Notes: generated from the sequence alone by a model not told the origin. Positions 1 to 13,873 are shown, numbered from the stretch's first letter. The stretch: DNA of 64,000 nucleotides from Andrena cerasifolii (GCF_050908995.1 NC_135124.1:6510001-6574000); one strand, 5' to 3'. Numbers and translations: made by a program.

Positions 1-2664
1 AATGGAAACGAGGGTGGGGGTTCGAAGGATGTGCGCACCAGCCGTACGTACGTGCAGGCGTCGATGGTCTTCCAACGATGTCTTTCGTTCAACCGAAGAA
101 GCAGCTGTAGAGCCGGGCGACATTTTCGGTGGACGCACAACCATCGAGCGGGTACCACCATTCACTGGGGCATTTTCTTCTTTATTGTTCATTCATCCGC
201 TTCCTTACGATATTCGTTTCGACTTTTCTTTCTGCTTCCGTTTGCCTAACGGTGCGCCCGCGAAACAAAGAGGATGGACGTCAGGGGCTCGACGCGGGTA
301 CCGTGCAGCCCTCTTTTGTGTCTGCTCCTCTTCCTCTGGGCTCATCACCCCCCCACCCTCCCACCAGCACAGCCACCCAGTCTTCCGCCCTCCGTAACTT
401 TCCATCCCTCTGCACCGTGCTCGCTACTTCGACTAATCACGGGGTACCTCAGCGAAATAAAAAGGAAACGGAACGGCGGGCGGAGGCGGAAAAGGGGGCG
501 GGCGGGGAGATAGGGGACAGGAGCGAGAAAGAAGTCACGACCTCTGGCGCAAGCGGCGCCGTTGCGTTGGGTAAGGGACGTGATTGAGATCGCTGTATCG
601 TTTTCGCCCTGTGCACTCCGCCTCGAATGGGAAATCAGTTTTTTTTTCTCTCCTAAACGAGAGAGGGGAGAAAGTTCGCGAGCTGCCGTGGAATTCGTCG
701 AGTGACCCCGTGAAACGTGACCGGCAACGACCCCTCTCGATGGGGATGAAAGTTTCGCGACTGGCGTAGGTTCCAGTTGCGCTTGGCTTGATTTTGTAAA
801 GGGGTGGTTCGCATTTTCTTTGCGGCGGTAAAATCGTTGTACATAAATAAAGAAACTTGGGCGACACCGAATGCAGTCGACTGCAGTGCTGGGAATGTTT
901 ATTGATGAAATTTCAATGATTCGTATTGAACAGATTTTGGCCGGTATATATGTAGTGAGCGACACGTCTTTGCGGCAAATAAATTTCGCAGTAATACTTT
1001 CCTAGTGTGTACTAATAATAAAAGTTATAACGCGGTTATTCGATGCAGTGAATAATTCCAGCACGTGAAATTTTGGTATTTCTCTTTCGGCTATTATATT
1101 TTTGATGGATTCGTTAAATAAATTGTGGGCTAGATTGAAGCGAATTTTGTCGATCAGTGTAATTTTGTATCCGCTGAATGTTACATTTTAAAAGAATTTC
1201 TACCTGAAATTGAATTTCGCTGCTCCGGATGAGCGTTTATTGATCTGTACTACTGCCGTTCCCCGTTTCCCTAGGCGTAGCTTCTCTGTTTCGATTTCTT
1301 TCGCCGATCCCGCCCGTGAATTCAATTATTCAGCGAGCAAACGGCGAACTGGAGACGATTTGCCACCGATGGCATATTGGAAGTGACGATATCTCGAATT
1401 AAGGGGGAGCATCGGACGATGAAGGACGAGGGTCTCGGTGATTGCTAAACTTCAAATGTATTAGTTGTTTGTCTTCTACTCTAGATTGTTCGGTATTCCA
1501 TGGCTGGTACTTCCCCTTCGATCGACGGTTAAAACTGCACACCAAGAAGTTCGGTCGCTTCCTGAGTTGACAGTATTCGAGTTTGCGCGATTAGTTGCGA
1601 GGATCTAGTCACGTTCGATGAGCACGCAGAGACGGCAAGTGAATTTAGATTCGGGGGAGAAGCTTGTCAGCTCTGTTCCCAATGTTTTGATAACCAAGAT
1701 AACTCGAGAATTATCGAGTCCCTTGAACGTGAGCGTTATGCTACAATAACACCACTTATTTGGAATAATTAATTTAATCAAGAACCTGCTGGTGCTGTGT
1801 AATAATAGTAAACTAGTTACCCTCGGCACAGAGCCTTTTCTATATTGATTCCTACTCTGTTTAGAACTGTCACGAAGACATCGTCTTATTAGTAACATAC
1901 TCTGCAAAAAGGACTTTTGAAACAACCTACTTCATTAATACACTTTTCCAATAATGCACGAAATGCAACTCTAGCAAACAGACCCAGCACGTGTATAATT
2001 AACCGGCTTGTGGACCTGCAGGGTGGCAGAAGTCGGTATCGAAATGGACTACTTTCTCCTGCGGAGGAAAACATTAGTTTTTGAGCATGCTGATTTCAAG
2101 TTTGTGGCAAAAACTGAGTTTCATTCCTGTAAACCAAATATTTCGAGATTTACCTACGTTATTTAGAAGTTTGCTACAACGGCCACAATTTTAACATCAG
2201 CACCCTGAACAACACATAAAATATAAGTTCTACATTTAATCTACCTACGTAAAAAGTGACTGTTTTGTGCATTCTTTACAGGTTTTAAAATATCACTTTC
2301 TTTTACGATATTCAGACGGACGCAAGTTGGCAAAAAAGAAATTCCATTCGGGTTGGTAATGTTACTGAAAATTATAGTTCCTTAGCTTTAATTTACACTT
2401 TCAATCATGTTAATATGATATCTGATATCGAGTCAGACTCAGGGTAGTCCATTTTGGTACTGTTTCATTACGCAGAGTCAGACTCGTGTTAATCAGCAAG
2501 CTCGTTAAAACACAACCGATTTGAGTTTATTATATTCCCGCTCCTCCAAAATTTCAATCCGCATTAAACTTTTCTCATTCGTGGTGAAATTTATATTTCA
2601 GCACTATTGCAGTATTTACAGGCGGCTGGACGGGTTTTCGCGAAGCCGGGCTACAATGAAACTG
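1..2664. other. No gene seen; GC-rich block then AT-rich intergenic or intronic DNA
   Basis: Positions 1-780 are CpG-rich with several overlapping open frames on both strands. None has a recognisable domain or a splice-bounded structure. From 780 on the DNA is AT-rich and unremarkable. A short direct repeat, GAGTCAGACTC, occurs near 2430 and 2475. Confidence 0.6.
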
Positions 2665-2666
2665 TA

Positions 2667-3378
2667 AGGGGTCAGTTCACTGTTTGAAAAATTAAGCTAT
2701 TTTTAAAGATTTTTTTCTCCGTAAATATAACATATAATCTAATAAATCTTTTTGGTATTTATTAAGCTACTCTTATATTATACAAAAAAAAATTAAAAGA
2801 GGTTTTTTAATTTGTTCTAAAACTTAAAACGCAATTATCTCAAAACAACATTTTTTCAACTGGTGCAGGTGATTGCAAAAAAACTATTTGACCAATCAGT
2901 TTGAAATTTTTACACGTTATTCAGAACATCAGTGGCTATGTTCGGGACCACGGAGACCTTTTTGGATTAACGATTTCATACTTTTTACAAGGCAAAATGA
3001 TTGAAAAATTCACCGTATTTCGACACCTAAACTTCAAACCTCCGCCATTTTGTTAATTTTTTATCAGTAAAAATAAGCCTAGTTCCGGCAGTAACCGCAC
3101 TCATAATGATTACAACACACTTTGAATTTTTTGTTTCAAATGCGTCGTTCTCCCGGAATCACCTGCACCAGCGCTGCATCGCCTTCTCAAGGCGCTCACA
3201 TAAGTGCGATATATATTTAAAAGAAAACTGTTAAAAATTTAAAATAAATTATTTTTTATACTGTCAATAAGTGTACTAATAAGTAGACAAAACATTATTT
3301 ACGTTGGACATTCCGTTTACTAAAAAACAAATCCTAAAAAGTGACAATTTTTAACGACTTCACAGTGGACTGACCCCT
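2667..3378. mobile_element. TA-flanked MITE with AGGGGTCAG termini
   Basis: The left end reads aggggtcagttcactgt and the reverse complement of the right end reads aggggtcagtccactgt, one mismatch in 17. A TA dinucleotide flanks both ends (2665-2666 and 3379-3380), as for Tc1/mariner-type insertions. The 712-bp interior is AT-rich and has no transposase frame, so this is a non-autonomous element. A related fragment lies at about 9541-9625, and a diverged relative at 13874-14582. Confidence 0.85.
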
Positions 3379-3380
3379 TA

Positions 3381-6300
3381 GGGGAATATTAAACATTTAT
3401 ACAGGAATCCCGTAAATCATTGGCAGCCACCGCGGTGTCTGACCAACTTGGCGAGCAGGATCGAATCGGCGAAATAGCACGGTCCCATTAAACGCGACCC
3501 GCCATTTTTCTTCCCTAAACTCTATTCCCAGAAATGGCTGTAAGATCGTTCTCCCCGGCAGTGCCGCCAAATCTTTTCGGTAGGCACTCGTCTATCAGGG
3601 GACATTCGCGAGCCGCACGTGAAACAATTCGGCTGTGTGGCCGTATCGCTGCGAGCCATCTGGAATTTCTCTCATCCGCGCGAGAATTGCTCGTATAAAG
3701 GGGCATTTCTGCGCGTCGAAACGAAATGCCTCGTATCGGTTGTTTCCTCCTTTCCGGAGGTCGAGAGTGGAACGAGGGAAACAAGCGTCGCGCCTGATTC
3801 CTTTCTGTGTGCTAGGAAAAATTTGGATAAGGAACGTCGCGAGATGGGAATATCTCGAATTGTTTTGGTTTCTGGAATAATAATTGTAACGAGGGTGGCT
3901 GCTGAATCTCGGAAGATGTTTGAAACTATAACGAGGGGGATGGAATGAAAATTAATAACAGTAGTATACTCGGTAGTTACAGTACTGGAAACTATTTATT
4001 GCATCGCTCGAATATTAAACACGTTATCAAATTTACGTTTCATATTATTATGTTACAAGCAGCATCCAGCTAATCTAAACTCGAGAGAAGTAATGTCCTT
4101 AGTATATTTGTCAACTGGGACTACAGAACTGTCGAATCACAAAGGGGTATAAAGTTCAAATGCTCCCGTAAGATAAAAATTAAAGTTTTGGTATACTGGT
4201 TAAAAACAGGGTAATGTCCACTCTGCACTGGAACAAAACACGGAATGTTCCCATTCTTTGCCGAAGCATCAGCTTCTGTCGTCAAGATAAAACAAGGAAT
4301 TATAACAAGGGAATGCCCATTCCCCAAAGAGATGCCATTCCCCATTCATCAAGTGAAGCTAATGCGAAAAAAAGACGAAACAGTAATAGAAAAAACAGAG
4401 AGTTCGAACTTCCTAATAGAGCATACACAGAACTCTTGCCTATTTCAAAAGCAAAATACGAAACCCTCATGGTCTTAAAAAATGACACGACCCTAAGGTT
4501 CAGCTATTTTATGAGATGCTGCCTCGTGCATAACAAACAAGTGAGAAATAAAATATCTGACAGTTAATAAAAGAAGTGGCTTTCCCTATTTTGATAATAA
4601 CAGAAGTGGATATTTCTTATTTTGTTTCAGTATGCTTCCCTGTTCAAACTTAAAAAAATATTAAAATAATGTAAAACCATTAATATTTTATTGCGTACTT
4701 TTTCTCATGCCTAATTAGGTTATAAGCTTCATGTTATGAAGAATGCAGATAAATCCACTGAACCTTGTTTATTTACTGCTGGACTAAAGAATTAAAACTT
4801 AAACTCTCGATAAAGCTGTTTCGTGAAATTTCCTGTTTTCCCCTTACCCTTCATATTGAGAAGTCACTGTATTATAAGTAATTATTTATTATTCAGGTCG
4901 GGACGTAATTCGTGGTGTACGTGAAAAGAGTAGCTGCGCGTATAAGTAGATTGTAAACATCTAAGAAAGTTTGTTCACAGGAGCTGTCGTTTCTGAGGAA
5001 ATCGAGTTTGAAAACTTGTTGGGTGTGCTACCGCGTAAGTAGTAGTAACGAGCGGTAGTCAGACACGTTAGCCAAGTGGTACTCAATCGCACGCATGCTC
5101 AACGAATATTCAACATCGATCTGATTCGAGCAGAAACCATCCACGGGAACACTTCATTTCACATTTTTCAATTACCTATACATGAATAATTCTTTCCTCC
5201 CGAGTTGCACTACGAACTACATCTCTTCCTGCATAATTTATCTTAGAAACCGCGAAGCCATTAGCATTACGAAGTTCCCGCACCCGGCAGTTATTAAACA
5301 TATATAGAATGGAGATGAAAGTGCAGAATTAATCCGCGTGCATGCATTGCTCGATTTTTAAACGACTTCAAATTATTTATAAAATAACCATATATCACAA
5401 TTACGAACTGCAGAGACTGCCGTGCACAGATTACCGCCGCGTCTTCTGACAGACATCGCGCATACTTCCCTGAAAGAATAATCACCGTTACAAAATTAAT
5501 TTCATATTATACAATTCGAAAGTTGCCGCCGTAACTCATCGCATTCTCGAGGACAAGACCATTCATCACAACGGCGGACAGCGGGCGGCCAGTATGCAGC
5601 TGACAAGTCGAGAGAGGGAGAACAAAAAAAAAAAATGAACACAGGAACAGCACACGGTGTAGACGAGACTGTTTGACATCGATGCGCGCAAAAACGTGAT
5701 GAATCGAGCGGGAAAAGTGACGTGAGGCTTTCAGTGTTGGTTATCGGTCAAACGAAAGCCGCGAGCAGCGTCTGCTGTCTCTGAAGGCTGCCCGGAAGAA
5801 AGCGTACCTTAGACTGGCATCACACGAGCTTTCTTGCCGCGTTTCCTGCCTGCTCTTTTCCCGTCAAAAAAAAAAAAAAAAAAGAAGAGGAAAAGTGCCG
5901 CGGGAAGTCGCAACGAGGTAAAGGCGGAAGGTGGTGGGTAAAAGCGCGCGGAAAAGGGGGAGACACGGAAGCGGGGAGGGGCACAATAGGCGAGAACGAA
6001 GACGTTTGGACCGAGCCCCAGACGGGCAAAACAAAAGGCGCGATGTTGGGAATGAGAAAATGCTTCGCCTACGAACGCTGCGAACGTAGACAAAGAAGAA
6101 CGGATCTTCTGCTCACAGGGACATATTTAATCCCTTCGATCGACAGACCCCCAGGGTGATCGCGGAGACGCAACCACGGGGACATTTCGCGCGCTGAAGT
6201 GTTTCATCGAAAGAACTGTTATTCTGCCACTAATCACGATTCGTGAAGCGTTTTTTCCTGGCGAAGCAGTCCCTGCAGTTTTTAGCTAGAAAGATAGTGA

Positions 6301-9201
6301 CCTGTCTCACGACAATGAAACTGGAAAATCAATTGCCGATTATATACTCGGAAGGATTACCGTTTGCGCAGCGTGAGATATAGCCACGCCCTAAGAGATC
6401 GTTCCCGCGAAACGGCCGACTGGCATTCAACTAAAAATCGCGCAGGAGCTGTCCGTATAAACGATGGCACCCCTATTCTCTACACCTCCGCAACATTCCA
6501 ACTCGGGGCGGACGAGCGCGCTCCGTCGATTCGAATTCATTGATAGAAAGTCGGTCACACATACCCTTACGGCATTTATCATCAAATAAGGCCACGGGTT
6601 TTCATTAGTCTGGGGGAAAGAGCGCCGCGAAATATGGGAGAATTGGAGTCTCCTCTCCATGGCCCGTTTTTCCGGAGGCAGACGACGAGACTTGGCACGG
6701 GGAACGAACCTTTGGCTCGGGCACAGAGGAGACGGATCGCGCGGGGGGTGGGTTAGAAGGGGTGTCGAACTGGGGGGACTCTGGAAACTAGCGAAATGTC
6801 GATTCGCGGCGACGGTATCGAGCGGGGGGTCGCGTTTATTTGTTCGTCGAAAACAAAGGTCGAGCAACAGGCCCTCCACCCTTTCCTCGCCCTACCGTGG
6901 CTGCATTCCGCCAGTCGCTTCCGGCACCTTTAACCTCGAATCGACGGCCACCCTGTCGCCAATTGGAAACTACTTCGGGACGATAACACCGTGAAAGAAA
7001 TCCGGGACGAGACGTGCTCGCCTCGAAGGCCGGTTTATCGAAAGAAGGAAGTCCATTGTTGCTCGAAATTCGGAATTGAATCCCGTCCGTAGTGGAGACG
7101 GTCGAGGGTGTCGGATCCGTCGTATTAAAACGAACTCGTTCGTAATCGACCGCGAGAACTCCCCTCGCTGTGCATAGAGGAAGTTTCTTGTTTTTTTTTC
7201 TTTCGATTGATTCAACTGGAAATATTATTTCGGTGGAATCTCGCGTCCGAGAGGTGGGTAGATATTTCCGGGCGATGGCTCGGTTTCACTGAATTTTTAG
7301 GGGACGGTTCTGCCCCCGAGAGTCCGAGTTTACGAGCGAAGAGCGGCGTAAAGTCGGAGGAAATTCGGATTTATGTGATTGTATCTTTTACGAATCGCGT
7401 TCTGTTCTACTGAAAGTTTCGTTTATCGCGCACGTTTCGCTTAACTTAACAGGTCGACGAGCTACTGATAGGGTTATGTCTTTTTTGCGGCTCATGAAAG
7501 CTACACTGGTTCATTGTTTGAGTGGTGTACTTGTAGTACATAATAGTTTTTCTCCGCGAAATTCAAAATTGGAGTTTCAAAATCAAGAACGGATTTTCAA
7601 CTGAAAGTTGGATTTCTACCTCCCTCAAAACTTAAAGTTTGATTTCCAAAATCAAATTTCAGGTAGAAACCGCCTTGCTATGCTACTGTGTTCGTCACCG
7701 CGCAGGAGAATGTATAGAATTCGTGTTTGGTAAGTCGAAAGCAGAAACTGTAAATATTGCGGAATTAAATTCTTCTCGATCTTGATAAAGGATGTTCAAC
7801 TTCCGCCACCGCGTGATAACATATCTCTTTCTTCCCTTGTACTGTACTGCCGTGTTAATTCGAAAGGGCGTATCTGCGACTTTCGCGTATTTTGAGTTAT
7901 TGCTGCCAGGTAGCACAAAAATAATTTATCTATATGCACCTGTATTAATCCTTTCGACCCAACATTTTTCTATCTGGATTTTATTATATTTTTTTGCAGA
8001 AATCGATTGTACTAAGTGGCGGATGGGTACTGATCAAAATTGAAAGTCATTTATTTCAGAGCCACCTTTCGACCAGATACACCCTTTCGGATTAACACGG
8101 CGCGAAGCAATTTAACTATTTTATTATACACGGATTAATATACATTTGCCCCAGAAATAACACACATTTGCCTTTTCCCTTCACAACTCTACACACCACG
8201 CAGGAAAGTACCATGAATTGGGAACCGAATACATTTCACTGCCATTCATTTAAACCTTTACATCTTTATGAATTCCGTCGATAATCGAATTGACGTGGAC
8301 CAGGCACTTTGTTACTTTTAAAAGAATTACCGTCTGTGTCGTGTCCGCGAATATTGAAACGAATAAAACCAAAGCTGATTAACCCCCTCGCATATTCGCT
8401 GCAGAATTCCAATATCGCTAAAATTTGTTTGACGAACTATCATAAACGAAAGAATATTATTCGCGTTGCGTCGGTTATCGTGCGAGAGTACCACCGCCGA
8501 TGGATGCGTAATTGCGAGATTCGGATCGATACTCGCTTATTTCTGAAGTCGGAGCGGCTTCCATGCTACGTTCCAAAGGATTTGCATATCTATGAGTACA
8601 GCGCGCCGTAGATATGTGTAAGAGGGAATTTCAGGGAGCGTTCGAGAAAGGAAATCGGAACCGCTGCGGGGTGGATAAAGACGGAAGTACGGCGAGTGTA
8701 GCTCGAGAGGGTGGGAACGGCACAGACCGAGATGCCGTTACGGCGACACTCAACGGGGTAGCGAGAAGGTCGCATAGCTATTTGTAATTGTAATTACCAT
8801 GGGAGCAATTCATTACACCGCCAAGAAATGTACGGTAGACCGACGTACCTCATTCCGCGAACGTTAAGTGCAGTCACTCGTCTACTTATGAACGTCCCAA
8901 TTGCGATATCACGTGAATTGACGCGCACCCAATGAACTTATAACGAGAAACTATTCTTACGCACTAGCTCCCTCGGGAATTTTAATCACCAATCGGTACG
9001 TACGCCACCTCTTGTTACCCCCCAAACGAATCTATGCGAAGTATCTGTAATTTCGCTGCTTAAAGTTGAAGCTCCATTAAATACAAATACGAAAGAATGT
9101 GTTGGAGAAATTTAACGCATCCAGACCAGGACAGGGAGCAACTTCCATTCGAGATTCCACGTGATGAATTAGGCATTGTACAGTCTGTTCTTATAATATC
9201 T
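3381..9201. other. No gene seen; mosaic of CpG-rich and AT-rich unique DNA
   Basis: CpG-rich blocks lie at about 3420-3900 and 5560-7430, AT-rich stretches between. The open frames here (up to about 150 codons) sit in the GC-rich blocks where stops are rare, and none resembles a known protein. At 7560-7690 a short sequence with a CCTCCCTC core and AAA(T/C)TT-type repeats weakly resembles the foldback at 11813-12220. A poly-A run lies at 5865-5883. Confidence 0.55.
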
Positions 9202-9245
9202 GCGATTTGCAGGGCTAGGGAAAATTTGAAATAGTGTCGGACAAA

Positions 9246-9420
9246 ATACTAAAAACTGAAATATTTCCATTTCATTTAATGCTTGAATCAAATACTGCTT
9301 GAAAATACTGTTTCACTTGATGCTTAAACCAAATACTACTTGAAAATACGATTTCTTTTAATGCTTAAGTCAATTACTATTTGAAAATACTATTTCATTC
9401 AATGCTTAAACCGTGAGCAA
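9246..9420. repeat. Tandem repeat, about 41-bp unit, four copies
   Basis: Units starting near 9246, 9292, 9333 and 9374 share the pattern TACT..TTGAAAATAC..TTTC..T..ATGCTTAA. The two central units are exactly 41 bp, and the outer units are longer through small insertions. The array lies inside the hAT element. Confidence 0.75.
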
Positions 9421-9540
9421 ATACTATTTACTGTTTACATTCGGATTCGAATACCTGTAGGAAATAGGGGTTCGGAAATAGGAGATACAAATTTCGAAAC
9501 CAAATAGATCATCCAAAATGTCACACGCTACCTTCTTAAC

Positions 9541-9625
9541 GGGGTATTCCACTGTGAACGGTTGAAAAATCAAGCTATTTTTAAAGATTTTTTTCTCAGT
9601 AAATACAACATATAATGAAATTATT
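9541..9625. mobile_element. Fragment of the AGGGGT-type MITE nested inside the hAT element
   Basis: The start reads cggggtattccactgtg, after TTAA. It continues with a stretch nearly identical to 2685-2745 (gctatttttaaagattttttt and on). It is truncated after roughly 85 bases, so this insertion followed the hAT insertion. Confidence 0.65.
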
Positions 9626-9913
9626 TCTGCACGCAGGTGTGTATATTTACATACATTTTTGTGTTGTCAGTCAGTATTTGAAATATTATTATTTGCAACA
9701 CAATTTTCTTATATTTCAACGAAATACTCATTTCACAACAGTATTAGTATGAGTTAGTATTAACATATATATTTCAAATACTACCTATTTCTTTATGTAG
9801 CTATTATTTCAAAGAGTAGTTTATTTGTCAAATCCTGTAGCTGTCGCAGAAATAAAAATATATATTTAGATTAATCTATTTAAAAAATCTATTTCCCCAG
9901 CCCTGGCGATTTG

Positions 9914-11812
9914 ACCAGAGGGTAGGTGTAAGTGGAAGGGAGCGGATGCAAATGGAAAGAGAAAGTGGTACGTGAGTCTGCTGGAACTGGGCGTCACGTT
10001 TCCCCGTGATTCAAAAGTCGAATGCCGCGCGTGTTCACGAGGGCGGGCAGGGTAGGCGAGAAAACGTGTCGAGGAACAAGTAGAATGACCTTTGTCTCGT
10101 CGCGCCAGGAAATTCGAAGGCGTTCGCTGGGAACAGCAAAATAGAATCTTCCTTTGTCACGTCGCTTCCGGTCAGGGGGTCCCGGATGTAACGAGCTGAG
10201 CAGACTCGGAAAGCTCGGCGAATATCAAAGAAAATGAGATAATTTTGCGAAGCTCGCGAGACGTGGTGGACGGGCGGAGATCGTCGTTACTGGAAGAAAT
10301 AATAGCGCGTCAGACGGAGCAACGCTGGTAGGATTGTCCGATGATAAACGGGTACGTTGTAACGCTTGCATCGTTAAACCTCTGGAGCCATTAATTTTTA
10401 CCCGTTTTGCTGGAACTGTTGCGTAACTCCGTGTTTCGGAATACTCGCCGTTACAATCGCGAGGCGTTAGAATCTCTGCGATTGTAACAGCAACTCTGCC
10501 CACCTTTCGTAACTATTATCCTCGTTATCGATTACGCGTGCAATTCGGGCGAAAAAAAAATCAGCTCCTTTAGGGTAGAATTTGTTTCAGTGGATTTTAC
10601 TGAACCACACGCCCTCGCAATTCGAAATATCAGTTTCAACCTCCCGATACGAAGTTTTTCGTTTTTCGTTTTTTAAAAATGTTTCTCCTTTTCATCGGAC
10701 GGAATGAGTTTGAATTTTATGCTTTAAGTTATTGGAGATTGATCGCGACTTTGCCGAGCGTAAGGAATTTTAATATGGAGGGAGGGGATGGTGCGATTGC
10801 CGAGATCAAGCAGAAAATCTGAATACAATAAATTCTGCTCCGAGCACGGAGCAACGTAATTGAACGATACCGCGGCTTTATTTATTGCCTCCGAGAGATT
10901 TTTTGATTTATCTCGTCGGGGCGATATACGCGGAAACAAAGTAATTTTGGAAATGTCGGGAATAAGTTACGTTGCCGTCGGTGACAGCATTCAGTGAACG
11001 ATCCGAAAATGTTTTCGGGTTCATGAATAATGCAGTCGGAGTCAAATTCAAATTCGATATTTGCAGATCATGTGATCCCAGCCGGCACGCTCACTTTTAG
11101 GCCACGTCTCTGTGTTTATTAACGGATTCTAGTGGCATACAAGGTTTCAACATGGAAATCAGAAGTTCTCGAACCTTGGAAATAATTATCAGATTTTTGT
11201 GAAAATAGGGAACGCGCGGGAAACGAACAGTTTGCCGCTTTAATTGCAACGCGAATGAAGCTACGGATTATGGTTGGCGAAATTCAAAATATAATTTCAT
11301 GCTTTTTCATCGTGCTTTACAGTTGTTCTTATTTTTTCGAAACTTGACATCAAGAATAGGGGCAGAAGAATATTTTTTTCGCTCGAGTTTATAAGCCTTT
11401 AAACGGGTACCAAGGGTGTGAAATTACGGTCGGTGCACTTGCGGATTCAGTTTCCAAAGCTTAGTTAACCAACGCGGAAATTCATCGAATGCTTCTACAT
11501 ACCGTTCCATTCTCCTTGTCCAGTTATATCTGCGCGCTGCATTTCACAAGCAAAATATTTAACAAACGTGTATGGAACATTACATTGCTTGGGTCCCTTT
11601 GTTCGTATATTCCTGCATGAAATCTGGGGTGCACAGAGGATGGCACTAGATAGAGGACGTCCGGATATATCCCTTGGATTTTATGCCACAAAGAATGTGT
11701 AGAATATAATTTACATTCCGCGGAATTTTGTCTTGCTCATTTCTTTCTGTATTATTCCACATATTACTCTTTTTATTAATAAAACTACATAGTTTATTAG
11801 TAGTACAGTAAA
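9914..11812. other. No gene seen; CpG-rich then AT-rich unique DNA
   Basis: A CpG-rich block at about 9950-10540 grades into AT-rich sequence. Open frames are short and have no splice-site context. No repeat was recognised. Confidence 0.55.
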
Positions 11813-12222
11813 GTAGTAAAGTAGTACAGTTCTAACTCAAATTTAAGGTTTTGAGGGAGGGTGAAATCCAAATTTGGATTTTAAAAATTTCGAAATTATC
11901 TATCAATCATCTATCGTACCACATTGAACGTGTATTGAACATCTATCGTACCACTCTGAACGTGTATTGAACGTCTATCGTACCACTCTGAACGTGTATT
12001 GAACGTTTATCGTACTACTCTTATCTAGCTGTTCAATACACGTTCAAAGTGGTGCGATACAGGTTCAACACAGTTCAGAGTGGTAGGATAGATGTTCAAT
12101 ATACGTTCAAAGTGGTACTATGGACGTTTGATAGATTATTTCGAAAAATTTCAAATCCAAATTTGGATTTTCCCCTCCCTCGAAACTCAAATTTGAGTTA
12201 GAACTCTCTTTACTATACTACT
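11813..12222. mobile_element. Foldback element with 32-bp tandem repeats in inverted arms
   Basis: The left end (TTCTAACTCAAATTT, then GAGGGAGGG and TCCAAATTTGGATT) is mirrored at 12140-12215. Inside, a 32-bp unit (core tctatcgtaccactctgaac) is repeated head to tail at about 11909, 11941, 11973 and 12005. It then appears as diverged inverted copies from about 12029 to 12127. No coding capacity. The exact ends and TSD are unclear, because GTAGTAAAGTAGTA-like sequence repeats at the left edge. Confidence 0.8.
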
Positions 12223-13871
12223 TTTATTCCTTACATATTGTACCACTAATTAAGAGGACTATAATATGACGGAAGCCACTTTGAAATTCAAAATTCAAAA
12301 TAATATAAATATGTAAGAAGTCAAAGTGTGTGATATTTATTTAATAACTATGTAAAATATCATCTTAATTTGGTGGAGACTATATTCATCTCCTACAAAT
12401 GATGTACTACAGCTTATTTGTATTTTCAAATCCAACAGGGACACTTAAATTTTCTGTGCGCAGTTTGTCAGTTTGTGTTTCGACCAAGTGTTTAAACGCA
12501 TATACCTATGTTTACGAATACGTTTGGTTTACGCTTTATTCTCTGGCATCGTAACGATAGAGAAGTGGAAAATATCAGTGAAAGAATGCCGTAATGCGGG
12601 CCGCATAAAATTTCGCATCTCCATTCCACCATGAACTTTTGAAACGCGGGGAAGCCGGCGAATTGCTTTCCAAGGCATTTCTTTCCGCTGTAAATGCACT
12701 TTTCACCTAATAACTTCAGTATGGATCGTGGGAATGCGGAGTTCCACGCTCTTCCGCTTCGCTGATATTATTAAAAGTTATCGTCAAGAACCAACGTTCC
12801 CCGAATTCCTGTTTGCAGTGCATGTTGCGAGCTCTGTTGAACATTCGAAATGGTGAAACTATTAATCTTCAAATTCTTACGTTATTGAAACGATTGAAGG
12901 ACCAGCATCATCGCAAAAAAAATATTTAGATTCATAATACTCGAATCACGAGGGAGAAATAAATAATTATCGAAACCTGTAAACTATCAGTACTTCTTGA
13001 CTTCCTTTTATATATTTTTTTCTGTTTTCATTCTCTGCAACCATTCTATCATTGAGTGATTAAATAACTAAATTTTACGATGCTGTATTTATAATACAAC
13101 TTCCAGCAAAGTATTATAACAGCAAATGTGATCGTAAAATATTCATCGGAAGTTATTAGCATATAAATGGGTATTAGAAATGCGTATGGTCCACTGTACA
13201 GCTGCAGTCGCTTGTTTCTCTTGTTACGTGCATTTCGTGGCAGGTTAGTGGAAGCTCCGGGGCACAATCTCACTCCATCGACTAGTTGAATTGGAGTTCA
13301 TGCTAGTTATCATTCACACACGTTTCAATGTTCATCGGTCTGCTTTGGGCGTAGTAAAGTGTACTCAGGTATAAGACAGGGATTTCTAATGCGTCGTAAA
13401 ATATGCACATTACTCATTCCGCCTGTGAATATTCCTCTATCTTGCTGGGGAATAATATTGTGGTTAAATTAATACATTCTGCTGTTAAAATTGATCAGTT
13501 AGGTATATCACAAAGGAAAACTAAAAATTTCTAATAAGTGTGAAATTTTTACAAGAAACGACGAAATGTAATATTGAGAGTCTTAAATGTAACCTCTAAT
13601 AATTTTACTCTTTTTTAATGTTCTAGACAGTGGACAGATTGAGCGATACGAGAAGATATGGAAGAGTATGATTGATTCATGTGTCTGGAGTGCAGAGGAA
13701 GAATAATATAATATAATGTAGCAAGTAGAAGTGGAGCGTTTGTAGTCAGACGCGCATCGCAATCAGCATAAAACTAAAATTGCACCTCTCAAGAACTTAT
13801 CTCAAAGATTGTTTTAAGTACAAATTATGCAGGTTAATGAGAATCCTAGAAGCACAAAAATTTACTAGCAT
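12223..13871. other. No gene seen; AT-rich DNA
   Basis: Mostly AT-rich unique sequence, with a slightly GC-richer patch at 12540-12800. Nothing else could be supported. Confidence 0.5.
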
Positions 13872-13873
13872 TA

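Larger units (their letters stand above)
9210..9905. mobile_element. Non-autonomous hAT element with perfect 8-bp TSD
   Basis: The termini are CAGGGCTAGGGAAAAT on the left and, as reverse complement, CAGGGCTGGGGAAATA on the right. Both ends are flanked by the identical octamer gcgatttg (9202-9209 and 9906-9913). An 8-bp TSD and CAGGG ends are hallmarks of hAT transposons. The 696-bp body has no transposase frame. It carries a tandem array of about 41 bp near its left end and many AAATACT repeats further in, as expected of subterminal transposase-binding sites. Confidence 0.92.

Noticed and set aside
345..965. 206-codon minus-strand open frame
   Set aside because: It lies in a CpG-rich block with long open frames in other phases on both strands. 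There is no domain, splice context or compositional sign of coding.
2428..2490. Direct repeat GAGTCAGACTC near 2430 and 2475
   Set aside because: Only 11 bases, two copies, no flanking structure.
7560..7690. Possible relative of the 11813-12222 foldback
   Set aside because: Only a short CCTCCCTC core and AAATTT-like words match; no termini or pairing arms could be defined.
11909..12127. 32-bp repeats resembling a CRISPR array
   Set aside because: The units are directly adjacent with no spacers, and they turn into inverted copies. Eukaryotic foldback element.
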